In this document: piece after piece, positions 10,470 to 21,764 of the stretch
Numbering within the stretch: position 1 is the stretch's first letter
Layout: the number at the start of each line of letters is the position of its first letter
Assembly: GCA_034231615.1 (NCBI GenBank)
Contig: CM067298.1
Span: 21,581,478-21,645,477, forward strand
From: Meghimatium bilineatum
Taxonomy: Eukaryota; Mollusca; Gastropoda; Stylommatophora; Philomycidae
Reading direction: 5' to 3'
DNA: 64,000 nt
Notes under the pieces: model-generated
The model's input: the letters and a program-made list of their open reading frames with translations, nothing else
The model's database searches: none
Told to the model about the DNA's origin: nothing
Translations under genes and position numbers: made by a program

Positions 10470-11637
10470 TATTACGGTTTTCTGGGGGGAAAAAATCTGT
10501 CAGTTATATTCAATAGCATATTGAATAACCCACATACAGCAGAATTCTGCTGAAAGTGCTGACAGATGTTTTCCATAGCTCCCATACTGGAAGCATTGCA
10601 ACTATATTGTTAAGAGTGACTATTCTGAAAGATGAATTTTATACATCCGTTGTAAGTTATATTAAATGATAATTAACTTTTTTATGTTACACAATATTTA
10701 ACAGTAAAAAATGTTATTCAGATAATTTAGGATATAAAGAGTGTGTGGTTTGCCATCAGCATTTGTCAAAACAACAATGCATTCTATATGTTTGTGATAC
10801 TGGAGGAAGCATGGGCTGGAGACAGTATATACCATGAGTATCCATATCGGGTTTCAAGGACCGTAGTGGTAACACTGATGAACAATAGCCATTATATAAC
10901 ATTACATTCATGTTTTTTCTGTGTGAAACATGACCACATTAAAATGATGCATAACTAAAAACTCCCTGAAAGCTGCTGTACTCAGTGATACTCTGAAAGG
11001 TCCTTATAAAGTGCTGGTAGTGACCATGGTCATTGTTCTAATTTCACAAGTAGCATTCATTGCTTCTAGAAAAAAAGTGCTAAAATGGCATACTGTGCTG
11101 TGCTCAGGTTACACGATATTTATTCTGTCACTCTCAGCGAGTGATAATCCCCAGGGAAATAAAAATTGCATCTTATAAACAAGAGGGCTATGGAGATCCC
11201 CTGCTTCTCAAATAAAAGCATAACAAAAAATAGACCAAATCTGTTATTGATAGAAAATTTTAGTGAAATATTAATCTTCTGGTATTGTTGTTAAGTCATT
11301 TGCCTTATGCTCAAAAGGTGATTGGTTCAAATTCATCTTGCGAAATCTTGTTTATAAAGTGGATTATTTTGGATATTATGGTGATTATCACTTGAAGCTA
11401 CAGAGTGTGCGCTATGAGTGGTACTTTTGGCTGGTGGTGTGCCACTCCATTGAGAGGAACAAAGTACATTTGGTGAAATTTGAGCACAATCCTCTATACA
11501 TTTTAAACTCTTTTAAACTACATGTATAATTATGATAATAACTCACAAAAGTTTGCAGAACATCACAATAAGACAGGAAAAAAATTACTTATTAAACTTC
11601 TGATTATAATCATTCTTATGTTTATATAAATATTTAT
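10470..11637. other. no recognisable gene
   Basis: AT-rich sequence. Small open frames at 10743-10958 and 11338-11529 show no motif, no homologue known to me and no splice context, so I do not call them. Confidence 0.55.
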
Positions 11638-11790
11638 TCTTCATTCTTCATGCTCAAACTCCTGCTGAATCTCTCGTATAGCAGGACAAATGTCCTACCA
11701 GATATCTAGTAGGATGTAGTCTAGAGAATGGAAATGTGGTGTGTCATTATTTTATTTGTACCAATGGTCCAACACATCTGTCTGTGGCAG
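11638..11790 (-). mobile_element. (GAA)n-tailed SINE-like element, copy 2
   Basis: On the minus strand it starts CTGCCACAGACAGATGTG at 11790 and ends in GAAGAATGAAGAA near 11638, matching the family end to end with moderate decay. Flanks on the element strand, TAAATCTATATT and TAAATATTTATA, may be an eroded target duplication. Confidence 0.7.
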
Positions 11791-12032
11791 AATATAGATT
11801 TAAAGAAATCAGCAAATAATAAATAAAGCAGTTGAAGTATCGCAAATTAGGTTGGATTGTTGAATAACTGGCAACTTTCTGTCTTGCCAGATAATAGTAT
11901 TATTGTTGTGCTATATTATTGTGAATATAATCTACAATCCATGACAATGACAGATCTGGCTTGCAAAATAAATCTGAGCCACAATAATTTTTCTGTAGTA
12001 TGCACAAAGAATCTAGGTTTTCTTGTGTCACC

Positions 12033-12184
12033 ATGTGCTGTTGTGGGTCTTCTCAAACATGCAGTGTGTCATGTGCTGTTGTGGGTCTTCTCAAACATGC
12101 AGTGTGTCATGTGCTGTTGTGGATCTTCTCAAACATGCAGTGTGTCATGTGCTGTTGTGGGTCTTCTCAAACATTCAGTGTGTC
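12033..12184 (+). repeat. minisatellite, 38-bp unit x 4
   Basis: Four near-identical units, each starting CATGTGCTGTTGTGGGTCTT and ending CAGTGTGT. The third has GGATC for GGGTC and the fourth has ATTCAG for ATGCAG. Open frames across it encode cysteine-rich repeats and are by-products of the repeat. Confidence 0.95.
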
Positions 12185-12389
12185 AACTATCTGCTATAAT
12201 ATTCTCCTTTGTCTTTATTTAACATGCAACACAATCCATGAGATCCTGTTCCCATGATTTCATGTTAATGCTTGTATATTGTGTAGGGCCTATGCTATGT
12301 GCAAAACTTCTTTGTACTGAAGTAGAGGTAGATCAAAGACAATTTCCCCAAACGTAATTCCCCACAGAAGAGATCAGTATTCTGCCAGT

Positions 12390-12860
12390 CTTCTTTCTTT
12401 CTCTCAACCTACACAAACAGAACATGTAAAATACTGTGGTAATGCTTGCTCTATTAAATATATCAATGTTAGTGACTTCGTCCTGCCATATAACTCCAAT
12501 AATTCTATGTAGGCATTGTATCTGCAAGCTATTAATTCATCTTTCCTGCTGCACATAGGTTGTCCATGTTTCACTGCCATAGATAAAGGAGCTGAGTGCA
12601 CAAACCTGGTAAACCAGGAGTTTGGTTTTCACAGTTGGTTTTCTTTTTTGCCAGATCCTTTGTGTAAATCTGTTCATTGTTGATGTTTTACTTTTCCTCA
12701 TGTTGATTTCTTGACCCAGGGATAATTTATTAATAACTGAGGATACTAAATATGTAAAGTGGTCAACTACCTCAAGTTTATAACCATCAAGGGCAATTTT
12801 TGGCTGATTGAGGGCATCCCATTTATTAATTTGTGTCTTATTTTTACTAATTATTAGTGC
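12390..12860 (-). mobile_element. LINE fragment: RT thumb and C-terminal domain
   Basis: In minus-strand order there is an ALDGYKLEVVDHFTYL segment (thumb, equivalent to L..V..FKYLGS), then FIYGSETWTTYVQQERR and LQIQCLHRIIGVIWQDEVTN. This is the YG.ETW...R.L..F...C.RRI.GI.W.D.V.N block of RTE/CR1-type LINE proteins, followed by a short ASITTVFYMFCLCRLR tail. Stops and shifts interrupt it. No EN and no catalytic RT core are retained. Confidence 0.75.
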
Positions 12861-12974
12861 AAATCACAGCAGGCATAAAACAATTACAGTTATTTAAGTT
12901 TCACAGTTTCTCCTCTAAGTGGGTTGCAATTGCAGTATATGTGCAAAGAAAAACTCCCTGACCAGGATGTTGTT

Positions 12975-13250
12975 TTATACAAGGTAATAAAGTTTTGCTA
13001 ATCATATGAAACACACATAGGCTGACACACAAATTGACGTTTTGACCAAAATGCCTTTATCAAGAATCACAAACACATATAAGTCAAAAACAACAAGTAA
13101 TGACGACACAGCGTACGTTCACCTAAAATGTGAATACAAATTGTGTCGTCCTTACTTGTCGTCTTGATTTATATGTGTTTGTGATCCTTGATAAAATCCT
13201 TTCGGTCGATTTGTGTGTTTCGTATGATTAGCAAAACTTTATTACCTCGT
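12975..13250. mobile_element. long palindrome: Penelope-like inverted pLTR with ribozyme-like cores
   Basis: A near-perfect inverted repeat centred near 13120 with arms of about 110-135 bp. The left arm starts AGGTAATAAAGTTTTGCTAA and the right arm ends TTAGCAAAACTTTATTACCT. Each arm holds a TTGATAAA...GGTC...GTC block resembling the hammerhead core that Penelope-like elements carry in their pLTRs. The right arm continues to GCGCAGTGAGTACATATT (about 13300), also seen after the copy at 33016. Confidence 0.65.
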
Positions 13251-14598
13251 TTCAAGCTTTACCTGTTGGATTTCAGTTCTGCGCAGTGAGTACATATTTT
13301 CAATGTTGTTTTATCTTGGTTTTTGCTTTCAATTATTGAGCATTGTGGAGGCTACTATCCATGCAAGAAATGATGAATATACTGCTCTCCTAGTTACAGA
13401 AAAAGCATATTTCAAGTAGAGAGAAAAGTATGTACCAGAGTGGGGGGGGGGGGCACGGATGCAGATTTGTTTTATGCCACTCTTGGTTATAAACTCCTGA
13501 AGATAAACCATCAAAGATGATAGTTTCATTCAAGCTTGTGTAGAATGACGCAACTATAAGTAGGAGGGTTGCTGGACAACAAATCGCCTTGAGTGCTCTG
13601 AATAGCCCCTCATGACTAACGACACATAAAATGCCTATGTAAGGTAGGTTCAACTAGCAGGCAATGCCCAAGTAGGCTATATCAGGACACACTATTAAAA
13701 AGTATCCAAGGTAACAAAGATTGCTCTTATTCATTAATGGAATAATAGACATGAAACATCCTTATCATTTGCTAAAGCTGTAAATTTATTTCATCTCTCA
13801 TATTTGTTCCATGTAATCTGACAAATAATAAGTTATACTTTAATTGTATTTAGAGACACCATTTTGAGTTTTAATAACCATTGTCTGCAATATTTTAAAG
13901 TACTACTACCGGCATAGGTGTCAACTAGTACGGATTTTCGTATCAATGCGGATTTCTGACACACAACCACCCCCCCCCCTCACCCCCCACCCCCAAAAAA
14001 TCCCAGTTTAAAAAAAAAGTTTTTTTTTAAAAGCCACTTGCTGTTAATTTTCCTAGAAATCTTGATTCTTGATTCAATACTTACTAATCTGGATGTTTTT
14101 TTATATCACACACTCATATTGAGGAGCAGACATTTTATTGAAATACACAAATACATTTTTGAAAATACGGGTTTATGAAAAAATAAACTGACATCTACAG
14201 CTACTGGTATTTTGTGAACAGTTAATAAAGCATTAATCCAGTTCAAATGTCTTAGTTATTGTGTATTCAAAACTTTATTATAAAAAAAATAAGAACCAAA
14301 GAATATTATTTGACAATAGGCCTCTTATTTTTGAAGGTCATTTGCAAGTGTAATTTATTTTCTCTGAATTTTATATTTTGATTTTTTGCATGAATGTTAT
14401 TTTCTATAGTCTGACTGAATTTACCAAAACAGTCAATATTTTCAAAAAATTCTTTCAATAAATTTTAATTTGATATATAATTTATAAATAAGTAACAGTT
14501 TAATAAATATTTATATAAACTGTAAAATAATGAACTGCTGAATTAGTTAACATAAAAATTAGTTACAATAGATGACACTGAGATTGCAATGTATATAA
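13251..14598. other. no recognisable gene; poly(G) and poly(C) runs
   Basis: Contains a 12-base poly(G) run at 13442-13453 and a C-rich stretch at about 13966-13995. The remainder is very AT-rich. Open frames near 13329-13653 (minus) have no recognisable domain. Confidence 0.6.
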
Positions 14599-14600
14599 GG

Positions 14601-14850
14601 TAAAGGTAGGTCCCATGGCAGAAACCTGTCATTGGGGATGAAGATAACACTTCATGCACTAAGCTACAGCAACTATCAGATGGGGTGGCCAGTTACCTTT
14701 CTTGCTGTCTTCACTTCCCCTAACTCATGCATCAGGTACAAATTTACAACAAGAAATCACGGCCCAGAGTATTTTTGTCCTGACTTGCTTTTGACCTGGC
14801 ACTTTGTAACCCATTGATAGTAAGCATGTTCAATATTAATTAGATGACAG
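14601..14850 (-). mobile_element. tRNA-derived SINE (family 2, copy 2)
   Basis: Aligned along its whole length with 5173-5476. Shared segments include GGTAGGTCCCATG, GGGGATGAAGATAAC, CTTCATG.ACTAAGC and CTAACTCATGCATCAG. It has a deletion of about 40 bp in the middle and a decayed tRNA-like head. No clear target duplication. Confidence 0.7.
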
Positions 14851-14897
14851 CACTCCTCACCTATCCTATAAAATCTTCCATCTTAAAAAGACAGCTT

Positions 14898-14955
14898 CAC
14901 AGTACTTTAAACTACACAGTACTTTAAACTACACAGTACTTTAAACTACACAGTA
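14898..14955 (+). repeat. short tandem repeat, 17-bp unit x 3.4
   Basis: Units of CACAGTACTTTAAACTA repeated in perfect tandem, ending in a partial copy. Confidence 0.9.
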
Positions 14956-15070
14956 CGTCTTGTGATGATTCAGAATAATCCCATAAATTAGAATATCAGG
15001 TTTTCACACAAATTACTCATTACCAGAAGGGAGGGTTGGAGAGTTCACTATATCAAGTGAGCATTTGTGG

Positions 15071-15275
15071 CAACATCGATAGCAACACAGATAGCAACAT
15101 CGATAGCAACACAGATAGCAACATCGATAGCAACACAGATAGCAGCACAGATAGCAACATCGATAGCAACACAGATAGCAACACAGATAACAACACAGAT
15201 AGCAACACAGATAGCAACACAGATAGCAACACAGATAACAACACAGATAGCAACACAGATAGCAACACAGACAGC
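15071..15275 (+). repeat. 12-bp tandem repeat, about 17 units
   Basis: Two unit types alternate: CAACATCGATAG and CAACACAGATAG, with minor variants carrying ATAACA. Because the unit is a multiple of three and has no stop in several frames, it gives open frames on both strands, including Thr-Asp-Ser-Asn repeats. None has promoter or splice context. Confidence 0.95.
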
Positions 15276-15433
15276 TACAAAAAGGTCAAACAAGTTTGAT
15301 CGTGGTTAGTTGTAGTGTTGGTGACCAGTGTGTAATACGAGAACCAATTCTCTCATACGACTAGCCTACTAGTGATATGGTTAAAGACATCCACCATTCA
15401 GTGGTAAAAACACTGTACATATTAGTTACCAAT

Positions 15434-15597
15434 GCTGAAGTCAGATGTATTTGGCCATTAGCACAAATAAAATGGCAACACAATGCATTTTCATTCTCTG
15501 TACTAGGCCTACAACATTTATAAAAAATGGTACTAGGACCATTGTTCAGCTACAAGAAGGATCTAGTGAGTGTTTGAGAATGAATGGCAAGAAGAAA
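15434..15597 (+). mobile_element. (GAA)n-tailed SINE-like element, copy 3 (decayed)
   Basis: The family core is recognisable (TTGGCCATTAGCACAAATAA, then ATGGCAACACAATGCATTTT). It is followed by a rearranged middle and TTTGAGAATGAATGGC plus AAGAAGAAAGA. No clean target duplication remains. Confidence 0.65.
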
Positions 15598-17284
15598 GAC
15601 TATATCAGGATATATACATATGCCCATAAGCCTGTATATTGCTTTTCTAAGGGTAATCTGGAACTTTTTTCCTGGGAATTTGTATGTGTATTTTACTTTC
15701 CTCTAGTCATAAACTTGTGATAGGACCCTATATAAAAAAACTGCATGACTACATGGAAACACAATTATACGCCTATCAAAAAGTTCACTCATGACTATTT
15801 CTGGGGGTCAGTTTGTTGAGAATTATGAATTCTGACAATAGATAATCACCCTTTACAACATAAGATGTTACACATATCCTTAGACAAGAACCTGAAGGTT
15901 GAGTTTGTGTTCAGAACTTCTGTAGACACAAATGTATAAAACAGTTTTAGTGCAGTATTAATTTGCAAAAACTTTGATTAAATCTTATTGGTCATAGGGG
16001 CCTTTGCTGTACAATACAAAGCTTGAGTTTTATTCTGTAATAAGTACCGGTAAGTGTAAATGTTATTTGCTTGCATGACAAATACTCAGCACACCAATAC
16101 GTATTGTAATTACATGACATACATATTTCATGTTCTTCTACACATACTAATGTCAGTGAAGCAGTCGAAAATAGTTGATCTTCGCATTAGACTATGGAAC
16201 AAAAAAATGATTAATTAGGTATTAGGTATGTTGATTATCCTCTTCGCACATCAGAAATTCAATAAGTGCTCAGATCACTTCAGCAACTTCATAAATATAA
16301 CATTTAACCTTTTAAATGCATGGTTCAAATATATACATTATTATAAATCTTTTTTAAGTATAAATATTACATTAAGTGTGAATGTAGTGTGGGTTGAACT
16401 TTTAAAAACATGGACAATTTAAAAAAAAAAGAGATCACCATTTTGAAAACACAGAAAATGGCATAGAACACTAGGCAGTTGATAGATTTAATTCAAATAA
16501 ACAGATTATTATCAGTAGATGGACATTCAAGGCATCTACTTTTGTAAGATTGTATGTCAACCATTTTTTCTAGAAAATAAATGGTATATGCTATAGTATG
16601 TGTGCAATTGTATATTGTGTATGTGTCTGTAACAAGTGGACAAATGGTAGAACCGGACAAATATCCAGGAACATAATACAGAATGGCTAATGTCAACAGC
16701 TGGGGTGTAGATTATCATAGCTTCAACATTTCACTTGTCAATATTAATTGTAATGTTTTGTGTTTACTGATGATTTTCTGCCTGTTGTAGTGTTGCCTGT
16801 AGTGTTAGATATTTGATAAAGGCCGTTTGGAAGAGATATCAAATTGATATTGTTTTTAGTGAGTTGTACAACATTATTATAACTTGTTTTCACTTTTCAT
16901 AGACTAATAACTGATTTTCTATCTATCTATAAACCCGTAACCCTTCATGTCATATGGATACCACATTGGATACATCAACACACAGAGTCCTCCAGTGATT
17001 GATATTCTCTTCGATGATGAGAGTGAGAAAAACTTCTCTGTTCTGTCTAGTCCATGGTGTTGTCTATCCATATGTTTATTTGCCCTCCTCGAATTCTTCC
17101 ACCTTTAACCGTTCCCTGCAGTATTGTTTTTGGCAAGGAATCATGTCGGAATACATGCCCAACCATGCAAGTTTTCATCCTTTCACTATTTAAAGTAATG
17201 GTTCTTTGAATCTATACACACTTCTATTTTATTTCTTATGAACGCATTTGTCTTATGCTCTCTATAGGAGATTCATAGGATTCT
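15598..17284. other. no recognisable gene
   Basis: AT-rich. A TTGATAAAGGCCGTTTGG motif near 16813 resembles the Penelope/hammerhead-like core seen elsewhere in the window but lacks the GAAA half. Nothing else identified. Confidence 0.5.
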
Positions 17285-18345
17285 TTCTTTTCTTTTCATG
17301 TTATACCCCATTATGCCTTGCAAAATCAGAAGTAGAAGAGTTCTCTGCAGGTGGCCTTTTTGTGTGCTTCATATATATTCGTTTTCATTGATTCTTTTAT
17401 TTCTGTAATCCATCTTTTGCAAGGTTTGACCCTGGCTTTGTATTCATCATGTCAGAATTGTCTATATAGTAATGTTTTTTTAGGGACACTGTCTGATGGT
17501 AGCCTGGAAGCGTGTGAAAACCACTTGGTCTGTTGTCTTCTGATGTAATCCAGGATTGGCATTGTGTTTGTTAGTCTTCTGATGTTTTCATTTCTGATTC
17601 TCTCATTTTGTTACTCCAAGAATTCTATGTAGACAGGTAATTTCTTTTGTAACAAGTAACAAGTGTCTGCATTTTACATTGGTAGCACAGTGATGGTATG
17701 ATGATCTTTTATATAGTGCAGTTTTAGTATTTATGTTCACATGCATGTTTTTGAAAATAGGAAACATCTATCCTAAGATCTGGTATGCTATATTGCATCT
17801 GTGTTGGATTTCTTGTGTGTTTGTCCCATTTGATGATATGCTTCCAAAGTAAGTAAACTCTTTCACCTGTGTAAGTTGTTGATCATCGATGAAAATGGTA
17901 GTGTTTCTTTTTGTTTTTGCAATTGACATTACCTCAGTTTTTTCATTGTTCATCTTCATGTTAAAGCCCATACATATAATGTTGAGTCTATTTATATGTT
18001 GTTGTAGTTGTTCCTCTAATATTGATGTTATTGCTTGATCTTCTGCAAAAAGAAGTTCGTGCAGGAGGTTTTTTACATTGTCATAGAATAGTTCATTGGT
18101 TTTTGCCAATTTTACATATACAATCGATATATGTAATGAATAAGAAGGGAGATAGGATACATCCTTGTGGCACTCCAGAGTGTATGTGGAAGTTGCCTAA
18201 AAGACCAGCAGTTGTTCTAACTGCACATTGACTTCCTGTAACATTTGTATTCGAATGTCTGTAATCATCTCTCCATACCTGCAGTGAGTGTCCCAACTTT
18301 GACAACCATATAACACAATATAAAGTACTAGTAAGATTCATTTTC
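17285..18345 (-). mobile_element. RTE-like LINE fragment: RT palm to C terminus
   Basis: Minus-strand order: SGVPQGCILSPFLFITYID (RT motif 4), ELLFAEDQA (catalytic box with FAED in place of FADD), NNEKTEVMSIAKTKRN, LTQVKEFTYFGSISSNG (thumb), then YIRRQQTKWFSHASRLPSDS and KRWITEIKES toward 17285. The family is close to the fuller LINE at 52829-55685. The Asp-to-Glu change in the catalytic box and several frame breaks make it inactive. It is 5'-truncated near 18345. Confidence 0.8.
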
Positions 18346-18359
18346 AAACACTGATTTTG

Positions 18360-19200
18360 TTTTCACAAGTTAAGTTTAGGTTTGACATAGAATCTAGAGC
18401 CATCTCCAGCTAAATCTTTAATTCTGCTTTGCATTTTCCATCCCTGCATATTCTAGACCCAATGTACTTGAGAGTATCCACCTCCTTAAGTTTATACCCA
18501 TTCATTATGATGTTGGTCTGTGTTTCTGTGTCTCTGCTGTTAACCAAGATCTTGCTCTTTTCTGTTTTGATTTCAATTCCGCACTTGCTGGTAACTTTTT
18601 TTCAACGTTGCTGTTAACTCTTGTAATTCTTGTTCTGACCCAGCTATAAGATCAATATCATTTGTGAAGTGCAAATTGCAAATAGGGTGACCTCCTATCG
18701 ACATAGAGATATTGTAATCCTCAATGGTCTCCTGTATGATGTGTTCTAGGTATAGGGCTTAAGTTGAAAAGTACTGAAGACATTACACCTCCCTACGGAA
18801 CTCCCACATTTGAGTTAAAGAACTCCCCAACTATATTATTTGGCAAGGCAGTATTATTTGTACTTTCATAAAGTGATTTAACAATGTCTATGATGGTCGT
18901 GTCAAAATTACAGTATGTGCCAGAGACCAACATGCCAAACATGGTCAAGGCCTTCGTAAAATCAATGAAATTGGGGTATAGATCACTTTGGTGCTGAATA
19001 TGCATTTCAAGTAATATTCTAATGTTAAATATCTGTTCAACAGTTCTTCTGTTCGCTCTGAAGCCATCTTGTTCTTCTGTAATTAAATTGTTATTACACT
19101 TATAAAGGAATATTTTTTGATGCTCTACTCCAACTTCTAGATTAGTTTTAAATTGGTCATAGGCAATTCTGATGTATGCAAGTGAATCTTGGACAATCAA
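18360..19200 (-). mobile_element. second LINE fragment: RT fingers and palm
   Basis: From 19200 downward it encodes KCNNNLITEEQDGFRANRRT (RT GFR motif), PNFIDFTKALTMFG (DF.KAFD motif decayed) and a NSNVGVP fragment near 18793. Then, in shifted frames, come a DIDLIAGSEQELQEL-like segment and EIKTEK.SKILV (about 18640-18560). It abuts a different LINE at about 18350, so two elements were inserted or joined here. Frameshifts are evident. Confidence 0.7.
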
Positions 19201-19299
19201 CAGAATAGTGAAAAATTAAAGAGTCAGCAGTGAATGTGGTTTTATAGAAAATTGTTATGGACACCATGTACAGATAAAAAGTGTAATGAAGATATCTTG

Positions 19300-19620
19300 A
19301 AATATGCTAATTAAAAAAGACAGCTGCTTATCTGCATCAGAAAGACAGTCCACATTTTTTGGTCACATCATTAGAGGAGGGAAGATGGTTTCATTGTAAC
19401 AACAGACAAGTTGAAGTGCAAGAGGGTTAGGAGAAGACCAAGAGGGAAGATGCTTGACAACCTAGCATTGTGGCATGGGAGAACATTCATTGGTATCAGA
19501 AAGGATTGACAGCACAAGAAATAGAAGACTGTGGAAAGACAAGATACCCAACACCACACAACATAGACCATAAGTAGGAAGGGAGAAAAGCTATAAGGCC
19601 TATAACAAGGGCTGGAATGA
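19300..19620 (+). mobile_element. LINE C-terminal fragment
   Basis: Plus-strand pieces read FGHIIRGGK, then in another frame VRRRPRGKMLDNLALWHGR followed by an eroded D...LWK. These match the GRQREK.LDGL..WHGR...ELI...D.E.WR tail of the LINE family seen at 23601, 51645 and 63185. It is oriented opposite to the two LINE fragments on its left. Confidence 0.65.
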
Positions 19621-19984
19621 ATAACTGCTAGTTTCATTACTGTGAAAACTCTACATTTGCTGTTAAGTATGTTTCAATTATTCTGCCTGCTGATGCTATT
19701 GATAAATGTTATTTACGTTTTTAATCAGATATGTTTGACTTATGTAACATATTGTATTATCATTTAATTTATGGCAGGCCCTATATGTAAGGGAAGAAAA
19801 TAGAGATGGGTTGTGAGTGTTCACCAGTTCTTGGTCAATTTTTTTCCATATCTCTGCATTGCTTATCTTGTTCTGTCACCTAAATGTAGTATTTTTTTTT
19901 AAGGCAGTTATTCACAAATCTTTGTAGTTTTATGCTTTAATGTTTCAATAGCAAATAATCAACTAAGTCATAGAGGAACAGGTG

Positions 19985-20335
19985 TTAGACATACAAATAC
20001 ATGGAAACTACAACAAATAGAACATTATCAATATCTTGAACACATAATCACAAATGTGTTGGACTGAAAGGCAAAGATGTTATAGCTTAGATGTTTTTGG
20101 TAAAAGGTGAAGATGTATTGGGTTGTAACACAAAGATGTTGTAACTTGGATGTGTTGGGTTGAAACACAAAGATGTAGCTTGGATGTGTGTGGTTGTAAC
20201 ACAAAGATGTTGTAGCTTGGACGTGGTGGGTTGAAACACAAACATATTGTAGCTTGAATGCTAGATTGAAGGTGAAGACATTGTAGCTTGGATGTGTTGG
20301 GCTGAAAGGCAAAGATGTGGTACAATATGGACAAA
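19985..20335 (+). repeat. degenerate minisatellite (~36-bp units) abutting a short LINE scrap
   Basis: At 19990-20045 a LINE thumb scrap (IEHYQYLEHIITN in plus translation, as at 59205) runs straight into about eight degenerate units of the type GATGTTGTAGCTTGGATGTG followed by TTGGGTTGAAACACAAA. Unit lengths vary from about 30 to 37 bp. Confidence 0.8.
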
Positions 20336-20784
20336 AGTATCTACATTATTTAGCGGAATATGAAATAATATTAAAAAGTTGGAACCTATTGAAAAATTAA
20401 ATAGGGCCAGATAAGCAGTGTTAGTAAAAATATCGATAAAAATAGTGTACGCATGTTACAGTTGCGATGACTATTGCCAGATGCATCAATCTGTGTGCTA
20501 CACACTGAGAGCCTCCCCCACCAGCTCCCTCCTTTTGGATGAACCTAGCTGCACATCTTTTCATGAGTTTGTAACAAACGTACAGCATCTTTATCTGTTG
20601 TTGGCAAGATCAGAGAACAGGAATCTCTGATTAAATTAGTCATTTTGTTTTTATGATAATACAGCTTGCTAGTAATGTGATTTCAGTGACCACTGAAAAG
20701 CTGTGCATACTATAACAAAGTTGAAATGAAACTGCGCATAATATTAAAACATTGAAATGTAGGTATTTCTCCCCATATTGAGCC

Positions 20785-21065
20785 AAAGATGTTGTAACTT
20801 GGATGGGTTGAAGCTGAAGATGTTGTAGCTTTGATGTGTTGGGTTGATGGGAAAGATGTTATAGCTTGAATGTGTTGGGTTTAAAGCAAAGATGTAGCTT
20901 GGACGTGTTAGGATAGAACACAAAGCTAGAGCACTTGGATGTAGATGGAAGACACTGTAACTTATATGTTTGGTTGTAGGTAAAGATGTTATAGCTTGAA
21001 TCTGTTAGGATTAAAAGTGATATTGTAGCTTGAAAGAGTTGGGGTGAAAGGTGAAAATGTTGCAG
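20785..21065 (+). repeat. second block of the same degenerate minisatellite
   Basis: About eight units of the GATGTTATAGCTTGAATGTG..TTGGGTT type, clearly the same unit as at 20055-20335 but separated by about 450 bp of unrelated sequence. Confidence 0.8.
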
Positions 21066-21282
21066 CCAAGCTGTAAACACTGACTTATAACATTCTATTC
21101 TCTGGACAATGTCTTGCTAACTGGTAGAGTTTGAGAAAAAATTATGAAAGTTAAAATATAGGCCTAATTTAGTACTTGGACCTCAATAGAATATAAAAAT
21201 ACTTAATAATTTTAATTAAGACTTATTTCAGTTTGCTCCATTAAATATTGCACAAACTTTGATCTGTATCTGCACAAACAAT

Positions 21283-21464
21283 CAGCAGAATCCCTCTATA
21301 GTGCAACCTTTTTAAAACAAATTTCCTTATATAACAACACCTTTAAAAATCCCCAATAATTATTATTCTTTATTGGTAGTACCTATATAGGCCTATAGCA
21401 AATGTATGTTATTACATAGATATTTTGTCTGTCCAACTAGGTTGTTGTAATGATATTTGATTGT
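21283..21464 (-). mobile_element. pogo-like MITE, copy 2
   Basis: The reverse complement aligns with 10296-10469: GGACAGACAAAATAT, GTAATAACA, ATTGGGGATTTTTAAA, and a terminal CTATAGAGGGATT matching TTATAGAGAGATTCCAC. The termini are more eroded than in copy 1. Confidence 0.5.
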
Positions 21465-21764
21465 ATATCTTAGATTGTGTGCTAATGAGCTGGTCTGTTG
21501 TTTTCTAGTAATTTATTTTTGACAATTAATTGGACAGAAATTGGCTGGTTGGTTTTCTGTGAATAGAAATCGATTTCTGACATGTTGTGATATTGATGGT
21601 AGTATATGATAATAAATAATCATTCGATGGATGTGTCATCATTATAAATGTCAGATGTCAATATAATAAATACATTTCATAAAAATTATAAATATGTATG
21701 TTGAGTTGTGCTTTTAGTTTCTGTAGTTTTTGTTTATTCCATATGTATAATATAATATCTAGGG

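Noticed and set aside
15036-15309. Thr-Asp-Ser-Asn repeat protein and its antisense frames
   Set aside because: All arise from the 12-bp tandem repeat.
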